Origin: an uncultured Prevotella sp.
GTDB lineage: Bacteria; Bacteroidota; Bacteroidia; Bacteroidales; Bacteroidaceae
Reading direction: 5' to 3'
NCBI GenBank assembly: GCA_947303825.1
Contig: CAMYZK010000009.1
Location: 1-20,218, forward strand
Length of the DNA: 20,218 nucleotides
Made by a program: the position numbers and the translations under genes. The notes beneath the pieces were generated by a model. It was not told the DNA's origin. It did not search any database and was given only the letters and a program-made list of their open reading frames with translations. Positions 1 to 6,326 of the stretch are shown one piece after another; within the stretch, counting starts at the first letter, position 1, and the number at the start of each line of letters is the position of its first letter.

Positions 1-935
1 TCGGGACTTGCCTGAATCTCTGCGGGCAGCTGCGCCACGCCTGCTGTATAGTAGCTGTATAGCGCGCTGCCTATGAGGAAGAACAGTGCCGAGACGGGGA
101 TGAACAAGTAACCGCCGAAGAGTGCCGAGAAGCGGGCATCTTTGTCGGTCTTTGCTGCATGGTAACGCTGTACGTAGTTCTGGTCGATGCCGTAGTTCTG
201 CAAGTTGATGAAGATGCCATAGACGAGGCACACCCAGAACGTGCTTGTCGTCAAGTCGGAGCCTAGCGAGCCTAGCGAGAACTTGTTGCCTTCGGCAGCG
301 TTTGCGGCTAGCTCGAACACCTGCCCTGGTCCTTCGGGCATGGAGCACATCAATATGCCCAGGCATACCAGCGCACCGCCTATGAGGATGATGCCCTGGA
401 TGGCATCGGCCCAGATGACGGCCTTCAGCCCGCCAAGCATGGAGTAGAGTATGATTCCCACCGAGGTGGCTATGATGATGGTTGGCATGTCCCAGCCCAT
501 CAGTATGTGCATGGGCATGGCCAGCAGATAGAGTATGCTGCCCATGCGGGCTATCTGGGTGAGCAGGTAGCAGGCCGAGGCATAGAACCGTGCCCACCGC
601 CCGAACTTCTCTTCCAAGAAGGAGTAGGCCGACACGCTGCCGCCGCGCCTGTAGAACGGCACGAAGTATTTTGCTGCGAAAAAGCTGGCTACAGGTATGG
701 AGAGCGAGAACACAAAGGCATTCCAGTTAGACGCGAATGCCTTGCCAGGATAACCTATATAGCTGATGCTCGACACGTAGGTGGCAAAGATGCTCATTCC
801 AACGACCCAGCCTGGCAGAGAGCGTCCGGCACGCGTAAACTCATCGGCCGAGCTGCCCTTCCTGTAGAACGAGCACCCGAAGAGCACCACGCCCAGCGTG
901 AAGACTACGAATATGATAATGTCTATCGTCTGCAT
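1..935 (-). CDS. SSS-family sodium:solute symporter (3' end outside window)
   Basis: This is a Na+-coupled inner-membrane transporter of the sodium:solute symporter family. The visible 311 residues begin MQTIDIIIFV and contain repeated hydrophobic helices. Family landmarks are the RAGRSLPGW segment after the first helix (about residues 36-43), the GGLKAVIWADAIQG motif (about 168-181) and a QNYVQRYHAAK segment later. The gene runs off the left edge, so its C-terminus is unseen. It lies last in a minus-strand operon behind an aldolase and an MFS transporter, which suggests uptake of a sugar acid, sialic acid or related carbon source; the substrate is not shown by the sequence. The leader just upstream of the start is an 8-bp repeat array, so translation initiation lies 17 nt from repeat DNA. 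The family is certain; the substrate is unknown. Confidence 0.9.
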   Translation of the reverse strand, partial: MQTIDIIIFVVFTLGVVLFGCSFYRKGSSADEFTRAGRSLPGWVVGMSIFATYVSSISYIGYPGKAFASNWNAFVFSLSIPVASFFAAKYFVPFYRRGGSVSAYSFLEEKFGRWARFYASACYLLTQIARMGSILYLLAMPMHILMGWDMPTIIIATSVGIILYSMLGGLKAVIWADAIQGIILIGGALVCLGILMCSMPEGPGQVFELAANAAEGNKFSLGSLGSDLTTSTFWVCLVYGIFINLQNYGIDQNYVQRYHAAKTDKDARFSALFGGYLFIPVSALFFLIGSALYSYYTAGVAQLPAEIQASP

Positions 936-952
936 GGTCTTATGGGAATGTA

Positions 953-1012
953 GAAAATGAGAAAATGAGAAAATGAGAGAATGAGAGAATGAGAGAATGA
1001 GAAAATGAGAAA
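953..1012. repeat. 8-bp tandem array, left arm of inverted pair
   Basis: Seven 8-bp units of GAAAATGA or GAGAATGA run head to tail from 953 to 1008, followed by a partial unit. The array ends one base before the stop codon of the four-helix-bundle pseudogene. It is the inverted counterpart of the array at 1384-1443. Confidence 0.9.
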
Positions 1013-1381
1013 TTACTTTCCGTCTTTCATGTTTTCCTTTGTCCTCTTTATAATTATTATAAGTGTTCCAATGATGATGTTTAAATCATTCTGGATGGAG
1101 TCGTATTCTTTTTCTGAAATGGTGTTTGACTTAACCAGAAGCCGTAGCCAGAACTCTGTTTCTCCCGCTTCTTTTAAAGCGATAGATAGTTTACTAACAA
1201 AGTCTGCCTTGCTTTAAGCATTTTTACTCTCAGATACATTTGCGCCAATGCTAGTACCGGAGCGATACACTTGCATTGACATTACATATTCATGTTTTTC
1301 TTTTCGTATATAACGAAAGAGATTGATTATTCGAAGGGCGAAGTCTTCTGTAATATCTGCAATGAAATTATCGTGTAGCAT
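1013..1381 (-). pseudogene. Four-helix-bundle protein (23S-IVP/S23 family), one in-frame stop
   Basis: Reading the minus strand from ATG at 1381 to TAA at 1013 gives 122 residues interrupted only by a TAA at 1214-1216 (codon 56). The protein has the hallmarks of the small four-helix-bundle family first seen in 23S rRNA intervening sequences and related to the Avd proteins of diversity-generating retroelements: RSGTSIGANVSES before the stop, and SKADFVSKLSIALKEAGETEFWLRLL after it. Relatives as I recall them have Gln just before SKADF, so one C-to-T change would explain the stop. Both halves keep family-like sequence, so decay looks recent, or the stop is a sequencing error. The gene looks more AT-rich than its neighbours, which suggests transfer. 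Its start and stop lie within a few bases of two inverted repeat arrays. Family identity is strong; function is unknown. Confidence 0.82.
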
Positions 1382-1383
1382 AA

Positions 1384-1443
1384 TTTCTCAATTTCTCATT
1401 TTCTCATTCTCTCATTTTCTCAATTTCTCATTTTCTCAATTTC
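1384..1443. repeat. 8-bp tandem array, right arm of inverted pair
   Basis: On the minus strand this reads as GAAAATGA/GAAATTGA-type units, the inverse of the array at 953-1012, so the two arms can pair in the operon transcript. The array includes the stop codon of the aldolase gene (TGA at 1430-1428) and forms nearly the whole leader of the four-helix-bundle gene. Confidence 0.88.
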
Positions 1444-2405
1444 TTGATAGGCAGTGCTGCCAGGGCTTCCTCTATCTTCCTTCTTTCCGGCTCGTTGAAC
1501 TTATAGAACGGCGAGGCCACGAAGTCATCGTTGATGATACCCAGCAGAGAGCAGGCGCACTTCAGTCCCTTCAGGTAGCTGCTGCCGTGCTTGCCCACGG
1601 TGTAGATGGTCGTTGAGATTTGCATGATGAGCTGTTGCAGCTGTCGCAGACGGGGAAGATCGGCAGCGCATGCCGCGTCGTACATTGCCACATACAGCTC
1701 GGGGAACATGTTCGCACCGCCGTTGATGCCACCGTGGGCACCCATCAGCACCAGCTCACCGGTCATCTCCTCCGGGCCGCAGAGCATGGAGAAGTCGGGA
1801 CGCCCCCTCATCTTGTACATCACCGACTGGAAGTAGACGGCATTGGCACTGGAGTCCTTGAAGCCCACTACCTGTGGCTGCTGGGCTATGCGCAGCACGG
1901 TGTCGGGCGCGAAGCTCACCTTCACGTGGCTCGGCATGTTGTAGAGGAACACCGGCAAGGGCAGCTGCGGCACCAGCTCCTCGTAGAACTGTGCCAGCTC
2001 TGGCTGGCCTGTGGCAAAGTAGTAGGGTGGGGCAGAGACCACACCGTCGGCACCGCTCGCGGCAGCCACGCGTGCCAGGCGTATGCTCTCCACTATGCTC
2101 GTGTCGCTGATGCATACCAGCAGAGGCAGACGCCCCCGGTTGATGCGGGCCGACTGTACAATCATCTCCTTGCGCATGGCGTAGCTCAGGCTCTGCTCCT
2201 CGCCGGTGGTGCCTAGGATGAAGAGGCCGTGCACGCCGCCTGCTATCAGATGTTCAATCAGCCGTTCGAGACTCTCCACGTCGAGCGTCTCGTTGTCTTT
2301 CAAAGGTGTTACAAGCGGCGGGATGATGCCATGCAAGCACTGCGCAGCCGCTCCCCTCCCATATAGGGGAGGGGGTAGGGGTGGGGTCGGTAATTTATTC
2401 TCCAT
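1428..2405 (-). CDS. DHDPS/N-acetylneuraminate lyase superfamily aldolase
   Basis: This is a cytoplasmic class I aldolase/lyase with a TIM-barrel fold. It shows the GTTGE motif (residues 65-69), the catalytic Tyr in FLYNMPS (Tyr155) and the Schiff-base Lys in VVGFKDSS (Lys183). True dihydrodipicolinate synthases carry an Arg after YNxPS; here the residue is His (160), so lysine biosynthesis is unlikely. A role in cleaving a 2-keto-3-deoxy sugar acid or sialic acid fits the two flanking transporters, but that is inference. It overlaps the upstream MFS gene by 11 nt. The first 23 or so residues (KLPTPPLPPPLYGRG and neighbours) come from a GC-rich palindromic repeat; the family sequence begins near HGIIPPLVTPL, so an internal TTG at 2336 is an alternative start. 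The C-terminus ends inside the 8-bp array. Confidence 0.87.
   Translation of the reverse strand: MENKLPTPPLPPPLYGRGAAAQCLHGIIPPLVTPLKDNETLDVESLERLIEHLIAGGVHGLFILGTTGEEQSLSYAMRKEMIVQSARINRGRLPLLVCISDTSIVESIRLARVAAASGADGVVSAPPYYFATGQPELAQFYEELVPQLPLPVFLYNMPSHVKVSFAPDTVLRIAQQPQVVGFKDSSANAVYFQSVMYKMRGRPDFSMLCGPEEMTGELVLMGAHGGINGGANMFPELYVAMYDAACAADLPRLRQLQQLIMQISTTIYTVGKHGSSYLKGLKCACSLLGIINDDFVASPFYKFNEPERRKIEEALAALPIKKLRK
2341..2397. repeat. GC-rich palindromic repeat at aldolase 5' end
   Basis: CTCCCCT at 2351-2357 pairs with AGGGGAG at 2365-2371 around a 7-nt loop, followed by a G-rich tail. Similar palindromes are, from memory, common between genes in Bacteroidetes. Here it is translated as the proline-rich N-terminus of the aldolase. 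Confidence 0.7.
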
Positions 2406-3831
2406 AACGTTCTTTGGTTATTTGTTCTAACGATTTTCCTCTGGTTTCGGGTGCCCAGACCGTGCCAATTACCAGCGACGCGAGTAGTAGCGCTAGCATC
2501 ACCACGGCAGCACGGGTGAAGCCCTCGCCCTGCTCGCCATAGATAAAGACGAAGCCCATGCCCCATGCCGCGCTAAGACCACGCACCATGAAGAACATCA
2601 CGCCCTGGGCTGCTGCCCTGTACTTGGCAGGGAACAGCTCGCTTGCCCATAGCGCATAGAACGACTGCACGCTGATGCCGCCCTGCAAGCCCCACAGCAG
2701 TGTGAAGACGAGCAGGCCCGAAATGCCGGTGATGCCCACGGTGAGCACCAGTACCCATGCCAGCACGGCCAGCATCACGCCGGTGAAGAACAGCCACCGC
2801 TGGTTGACCTTGTCTACAATCATAGAGAAGACGAAGGTCGTGGCGATGATGACTACCCACTGCCCTACGCTGAGCAGGTTGGCGTACTCGTTGCTTAGCC
2901 CTCCCGCTGTGGCGTAGATATGCTGCTGGAAGAAGCCCATGACCGAGGCCACCAGGTTCCATGTGAGGTACATGCCGGCAAGGAAAAGCAAGGTGAGGAG
3001 ATTCGTCTTGTTGGTGAACAGCAGACCAAATGAGGCGAATGTACCCCCCTGTTTCTGCTCTGCAAACAGGGGCTTCACCCCTGCCTGTGATATGTCGCCC
3101 CTTCGGGGCTCAACTCTTAACTCTTCACTCTTCACTCTTAACTCTTCACTCTTCATCGCCTTCCACTCGCTCGACTCGTCCAGCCGCCTTTGCAGTCGCC
3201 ACGCAATGAACGCCACGATGAACAGCGAGGCAAAGACGATGCGCGAACTGAACACATTCAGCTCATGGCCAATGCCATCAACACCAAAGACCGACGCCAC
3301 ACCCCGCACCACGGGAAACAGCACTCCTTCGCTGCCGGCACCCCTGGTGGGGGCAGCCAGCAGAGTGCCTAGTATAAGGATAATGGTGGGACCGATGCCC
3401 CAGGCCATCTGCGATATGCCGATGTTGCGACCCCGGCTGTTCACCTCACTGCTCTCGGAGATGTAGGTCCACGAGGCGGGCACGCCCACACCCACACTGA
3501 TGCCTGTAATGAGGAATCCCACAAAGAGCATGGGAGTGTTCACGGCCAGCATGACAGTAGCCACGCCAAGCATGTAGACCAGCATGTTATAGGTATAGAT
3601 GGCCTTACGGCCATACCTGTCGGCCAGAGTGCCGCCAACGATGGCACCGATGGCAGCACCCAGACAGTTGGCACTCACGGCGTTGAGCCACCCCAGCGTG
3701 TCCTTGTGCATGTCCAGGTAGCTCTGCCATAGTTCCAGTCCGCTGGCACCTGCCACAATGGCACCGGCATCCAAATAGTTGGTTAGAGACACCGCTATGG
3801 TGCTCTTCAGGCTGCTTTTCTTCTTGTCCAT
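2395..3831 (-). CDS. MFS transporter, sugar-porter type
   Basis: This is a 478-residue inner-membrane permease of the major facilitator superfamily. It shows the loop 2-3 motif GGTLADRYGRKA (about residues 66-77), a related ESSEVNSRGRNIG segment, and a C-terminal PETRGKSLEQ motif typical of sugar porters. I chose ATG 3831 because a clear promoter (3865-3895) lies within the longer reading frame that would start at 3927, and MDKKKSS is a natural cytoplasmic start. It is the first gene of the minus-strand operon and overlaps the aldolase start. The central cytoplasmic loop (about residues 225-262) holds KSEELRVKSEELRVE and further sequence encoded by the GTGAAGAG-type repeat and a hairpin. The substrate is not determined; the aldolase suggests a sugar acid or amino sugar. 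Confidence 0.9.
   Translation of the reverse strand: MDKKKSSLKSTIAVSLTNYLDAGAIVAGASGLELWQSYLDMHKDTLGWLNAVSANCLGAAIGAIVGGTLADRYGRKAIYTYNMLVYMLGVATVMLAVNTPMLFVGFLITGISVGVGVPASWTYISESSEVNSRGRNIGISQMAWGIGPTIILILGTLLAAPTRGAGSEGVLFPVVRGVASVFGVDGIGHELNVFSSRIVFASLFIVAFIAWRLQRRLDESSEWKAMKSEELRVKSEELRVEPRRGDISQAGVKPLFAEQKQGGTFASFGLLFTNKTNLLTLLFLAGMYLTWNLVASVMGFFQQHIYATAGGLSNEYANLLSVGQWVVIIATTFVFSMIVDKVNQRWLFFTGVMLAVLAWVLVLTVGITGISGLLVFTLLWGLQGGISVQSFYALWASELFPAKYRAAAQGVMFFMVRGLSAAWGMGFVFIYGEQGEGFTRAAVVMLALLLASLVIGTVWAPETRGKSLEQITKERYGE
3046..3157. repeat. Repeat insertion inside the MFS gene
   Basis: A 9-bp hairpin (CCCCTGTTT 3046-3054 with AAACAGGGG 3064-3072) is followed by a TCTTCACTCTTAAC-type array at about 3111-3157. 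The reading frame of the transporter continues through all of it without a stop. Confidence 0.75.
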
Positions 3832-3864
3832 GATTTTGCTAGTAGACGGTCTGTTTTTCGAGTA

Positions 3865-3895
3865 CAAAGTTAACACTTGTTTCTCAACCCACAAA
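3865..3895 (-). promoter_or_regulatory. Bacteroidetes-type promoter for the MFS operon
   Basis: On the minus strand TTTG (3895-3892), 19 nt, then TAACTTTG (3872-3865), matching the TTTG/TAnnTTTG consensus of the Bacteroidetes primary sigma factor. It lies 33 nt upstream of ATG 3831. Confidence 0.8.
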
Positions 3896-3936
3896 GAACT
3901 TAAAACTTTTTTAACAATAATAAACATGGGATTGTT

Positions 3937-3965
3937 TTTGGTTTACTTTTCTTTTATTACCTTTG
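3937..3965 (+). promoter_or_regulatory. Promoter of the cobalamin operon
   Basis: TACCTTTG at 3958-3965 fits the -7 box. TTTG at 3937-3940 is the likely -33 box with a short 17-nt spacer; TTG at 3932-3934 with 23 nt is an alternative. It lies just upstream of the riboswitch and diverges from the MFS promoter. Confidence 0.65.
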
Positions 3966-3974
3966 CAGCTGAAT

Positions 3975-4245
3975 TGTGGTTCGATGACCGATTAATAGGG
4001 AACGTTTTCGTAAGCCGAAGGCAGAGACCAAGCTTGCTTGGGCTATGCTGAGGCGAGAAAAGGTGCACGTAATGAACTGGGTGAAAATCCCCGACTGTCC
4101 CGCAGCTGTGAGTCGCCTTACTAACGAAGCAAGCCAGCGTCATGGAGATAACAAAAAATCGACACGGCGTGGAACGTCACTGATATTATTGGGAAGACGC
4201 TTGCTACCGAGCGACGAGTCAGAATACCTGCCACGATGACGATAG
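3975..4245 (+). promoter_or_regulatory. Cobalamin riboswitch
   Basis: The untranslated leader contains the conserved core of an adenosylcobalamin-type riboswitch in order: TTAATAGGGAA (3992-4002), GGGTGAAAATCCCCGAC (about 4079-4095), CCCGCAGCTGTGAG (4099-4112) and a B12-box-like GAGTCAGAATACCTGCC (4216-4232). Spacing and order fit the family. Binding of cobalamin normally lowers expression of the genes behind it, here btuB onward. The exact ends and the expression platform (probably 4233-4300) are estimated. Confidence 0.93.
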
Positions 4246-4281
4246 TCTCCGCATGCCTCTGGGGTTAGGTAGCGGCGAAAA

Positions 4282-4308
4282 GAAAATGAGAGAATGAGAA
4301 AATGAGAG
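4282..4308. repeat. Solo 8-bp repeat array before btuB
   Basis: Three units (GAAAATGA, GAGAATGA, GAAAATGA) plus a partial one lie between the riboswitch and the btuB start. They are the same units, in the same orientation, as the array at 953-1012, but without a four-helix-bundle gene nearby. Confidence 0.85.
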
Positions 4309-4319
4309 AAGGTAACGGT

Positions 4320-6314
4320 ATGGCAAAAAGTTACTTACTGCTATTGCTGTGCACTCTTGTACCTTATGTTCGGGTCCAGTCGCAGCAACCCTCACGTCTC
4401 GACACTTTGCAAGAGGTTGGCGAGGTGGAGGTATATGGCAAGCGACCCTTGGCCACGGCGCAGACGTTGCGCGGAGCTGAGCTACATGCATTGTCAACAA
4501 CATCGGTGGCCGATGCACTGAAATATTTCTCTGGCGTGCAGATAAAGGACTACGGCGGTCTGGGTGGCTTGAAGACCATCAATGTGCGGTCTATGGGTGC
4601 GCAGCACGTGGGCATCTACGTAGACGGAATACGCATCACCAATGCCCAGAACGGAACCGTCGACCTGGGCAAGTTCTCTCTCTCTGCCCTTGAGACGGTG
4701 ACGCTCTATAATGCCAATAAGCTTGACAATTGTCAGTCGGCCTCGGAGTATGCCTCTGGTGCCACTGTCTACCTCACTACGAAGCGTCCTACGAAGGACT
4801 CACTGTCCGTGCAGCTGCGTCGTGCCTCGTTTTCTACCTATATGGCAAAAGTCAATGGTCAATGGGCATTGGCCAATGGCTTGCGAGGTTTTATCGATGG
4901 TGAGTGGTGCGATTCGCGTGGTGACTATCCTTTTCGCTATCATTCCAATTACGAGGACACTATTGGTAGGCGTGCCAACAGCGACATTCGCTACGGACGC
5001 ATCGAAGGAGCATTGTTCATGGGTGGCTTCTCTACACATCTTTATTATTATGATTCCGAGCGAGGCTGTCCGGGAGGCATCGTCCGTCGGTTGAGCGACA
5101 AGTACATCAACGTGGGGCGCGAGTGGGATCGCGACTTCTTTGCGCAGGCCTCGTTTCAGCACGAGTTCTTGCATCATCATCGTGTGAAAGTCAATGCCAA
5201 GTACACTAACGAGTACCTGCGCTACTGCACCGATTACCCTGAGAACCAGAACACGGCGCGTGTCAATAACCACTATCGTCAGGAAGACGGCTATGGCGCA
5301 CTCTGTTATGGCTATACGCCCTGGCCGTGGCTGTCGCTCTCAACCAGCTACGATGTGCGCTACAGTAAGCTTCGCGCCGACCTCAAGCACTTTGACAATG
5401 TGTTCCGCCTGGACCAGAAAGAGGTGGTGGCGGCACAGATGAACTATCACGGTGTGCAGGCCGCCGCGTCCATGCTTCATCAGCACTACCATGACTTTAC
5501 CTTTACCCGCGTAGGTGCCGCCGACCCGTTGGACCGCTGGACGCCAGCCGTCTCTGTGGCTTATACCCTTTATGGCGTGACGATGCGAGCTTGGTACAAG
5601 AAGATTTTCCGCGCCCCCACGCTCAACGACCTATACTATACTCAGGTAGGCAACCGCAACCTCAAGCCCGAGTACACGAAGCAGTGGAACGTCGGCTTGG
5701 AATATCACTGGATCCTCCCCCCATCCCTCTCCAAAGGAAGGGGTGTCTCGGCTTCTGTACAGGCTGACGTCTACCAGAACAAGATAGAGAACCGCATCGT
5801 TTGTCTGCCGCTGAAGGGTACCTATACTTGGACGATGATGAACTACGGCTACACCTACTGCCGAGGGCTCAACGCCACTGCGCAGGGCCATTACGACAAA
5901 GGTGACTGGCACTTCTCGCTGCTCACCTCGCTCACGTGGCAGAAAGACCTCAACCGTACCGACCCCACAGACGAGGACACCTACAACAATCCCATCTGCT
6001 ATTCGCCTGAGTTGTCCTACACCCTGACCGGCGTGGCTGCCTGGAAAGAATTGTCGCTTACGGTCTCATCTATGCACGTAGGTGAGCGGATGTGGAGCTA
6101 TGCCGATCCCGAGGATATTCTCGAGCCCTACAACAACATTGATGCGAAGCTCTCTTACTTTATGCCTTCGTCTCTTGTCTCTCACCTCTCGCCTCTCACC
6201 TCTCTGGGCCTTTGCTTCGAGGTTTGCGATGTGCTTGACGAGCAGTATGAGCATATTCCCCGCTATCCCATGCCGGGACGAAACTATAAACTTACCCTTA
6301 CCATTGGTATTTAG
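4320..6314 (+). CDS. btuB: TonB-dependent cobalamin receptor BtuB
   Basis: This is an outer-membrane TonB-dependent transporter of 664 residues. A signal peptide (MAKSYLLLLLCTLVPYVRVQS) is followed by a TonB-box-like LQEVGEVEVYGKR, a plug domain (SVADALKYFSGVQIKDYGGLGG, NVRSMG, VGIYVDGIRI; roughly residues 40-140) and a beta-barrel with the family motif IFRAPTLNDLYY and NLKPEYTKQWNVGLEY. It ends PGRNYKLTLTIGI. The cobalamin riboswitch directly upstream and the BtuG-, BtuF- and BtuC-like genes downstream identify the substrate class as cobalamin or corrinoids. ATG 4302 would add six residues but lies within the 8-bp repeat, so 4320 is preferred. A CTCTCACCTCTCGCC-like tract at about 6169-6204 (residues SLVSHLSPLTSLG) may be a degenerate repeat insertion. 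Confidence 0.93.
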   Translation: MAKSYLLLLLCTLVPYVRVQSQQPSRLDTLQEVGEVEVYGKRPLATAQTLRGAELHALSTTSVADALKYFSGVQIKDYGGLGGLKTINVRSMGAQHVGIYVDGIRITNAQNGTVDLGKFSLSALETVTLYNANKLDNCQSASEYASGATVYLTTKRPTKDSLSVQLRRASFSTYMAKVNGQWALANGLRGFIDGEWCDSRGDYPFRYHSNYEDTIGRRANSDIRYGRIEGALFMGGFSTHLYYYDSERGCPGGIVRRLSDKYINVGREWDRDFFAQASFQHEFLHHHRVKVNAKYTNEYLRYCTDYPENQNTARVNNHYRQEDGYGALCYGYTPWPWLSLSTSYDVRYSKLRADLKHFDNVFRLDQKEVVAAQMNYHGVQAAASMLHQHYHDFTFTRVGAADPLDRWTPAVSVAYTLYGVTMRAWYKKIFRAPTLNDLYYTQVGNRNLKPEYTKQWNVGLEYHWILPPSLSKGRGVSASVQADVYQNKIENRIVCLPLKGTYTWTMMNYGYTYCRGLNATAQGHYDKGDWHFSLLTSLTWQKDLNRTDPTDEDTYNNPICYSPELSYTLTGVAAWKELSLTVSSMHVGERMWSYADPEDILEPYNNIDAKLSYFMPSSLVSHLSPLTSLGLCFEVCDVLDEQYEHIPRYPMPGRNYKLTLTIGI

Positions 6315-6326
6315 AAGATAGAAAAT

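Noticed and set aside
953..1443. Possible CRISPR array in the short tandem repeats
   Set aside because: Units are 8 bp and directly adjacent, with no unique spacers and no cas genes in the window.
1620..2216. 198-codon open frame on the plus strand
   Set aside because: It lies opposite the aldolase and is low-complexity in His and Gln.
1428..2405. Assignment as DapA (lysine biosynthesis)
   Set aside because: The Arg expected after YNxPS is His, and the neighbours are two transporters.
3832..3927. N-terminal extension of the MFS transporter to ATG 3927
   Set aside because: The extension runs over a full promoter match (3865-3895), and MDKKKSS at 3831 is a better start.
4198..4208. CGCTTGCTACC shared between riboswitch and the 70-bp repeat family
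   Set aside because: Only 11 nt match and the surroundings differ; it may be chance. A genome-wide copy list would decide.
5714..5745. GC-rich palindrome-like stretch inside btuB (LPPSLSKGRGVS)
   Set aside because: It resembles the 2341-2397 repeat but the stem has several mismatches, so I do not call it an insertion.
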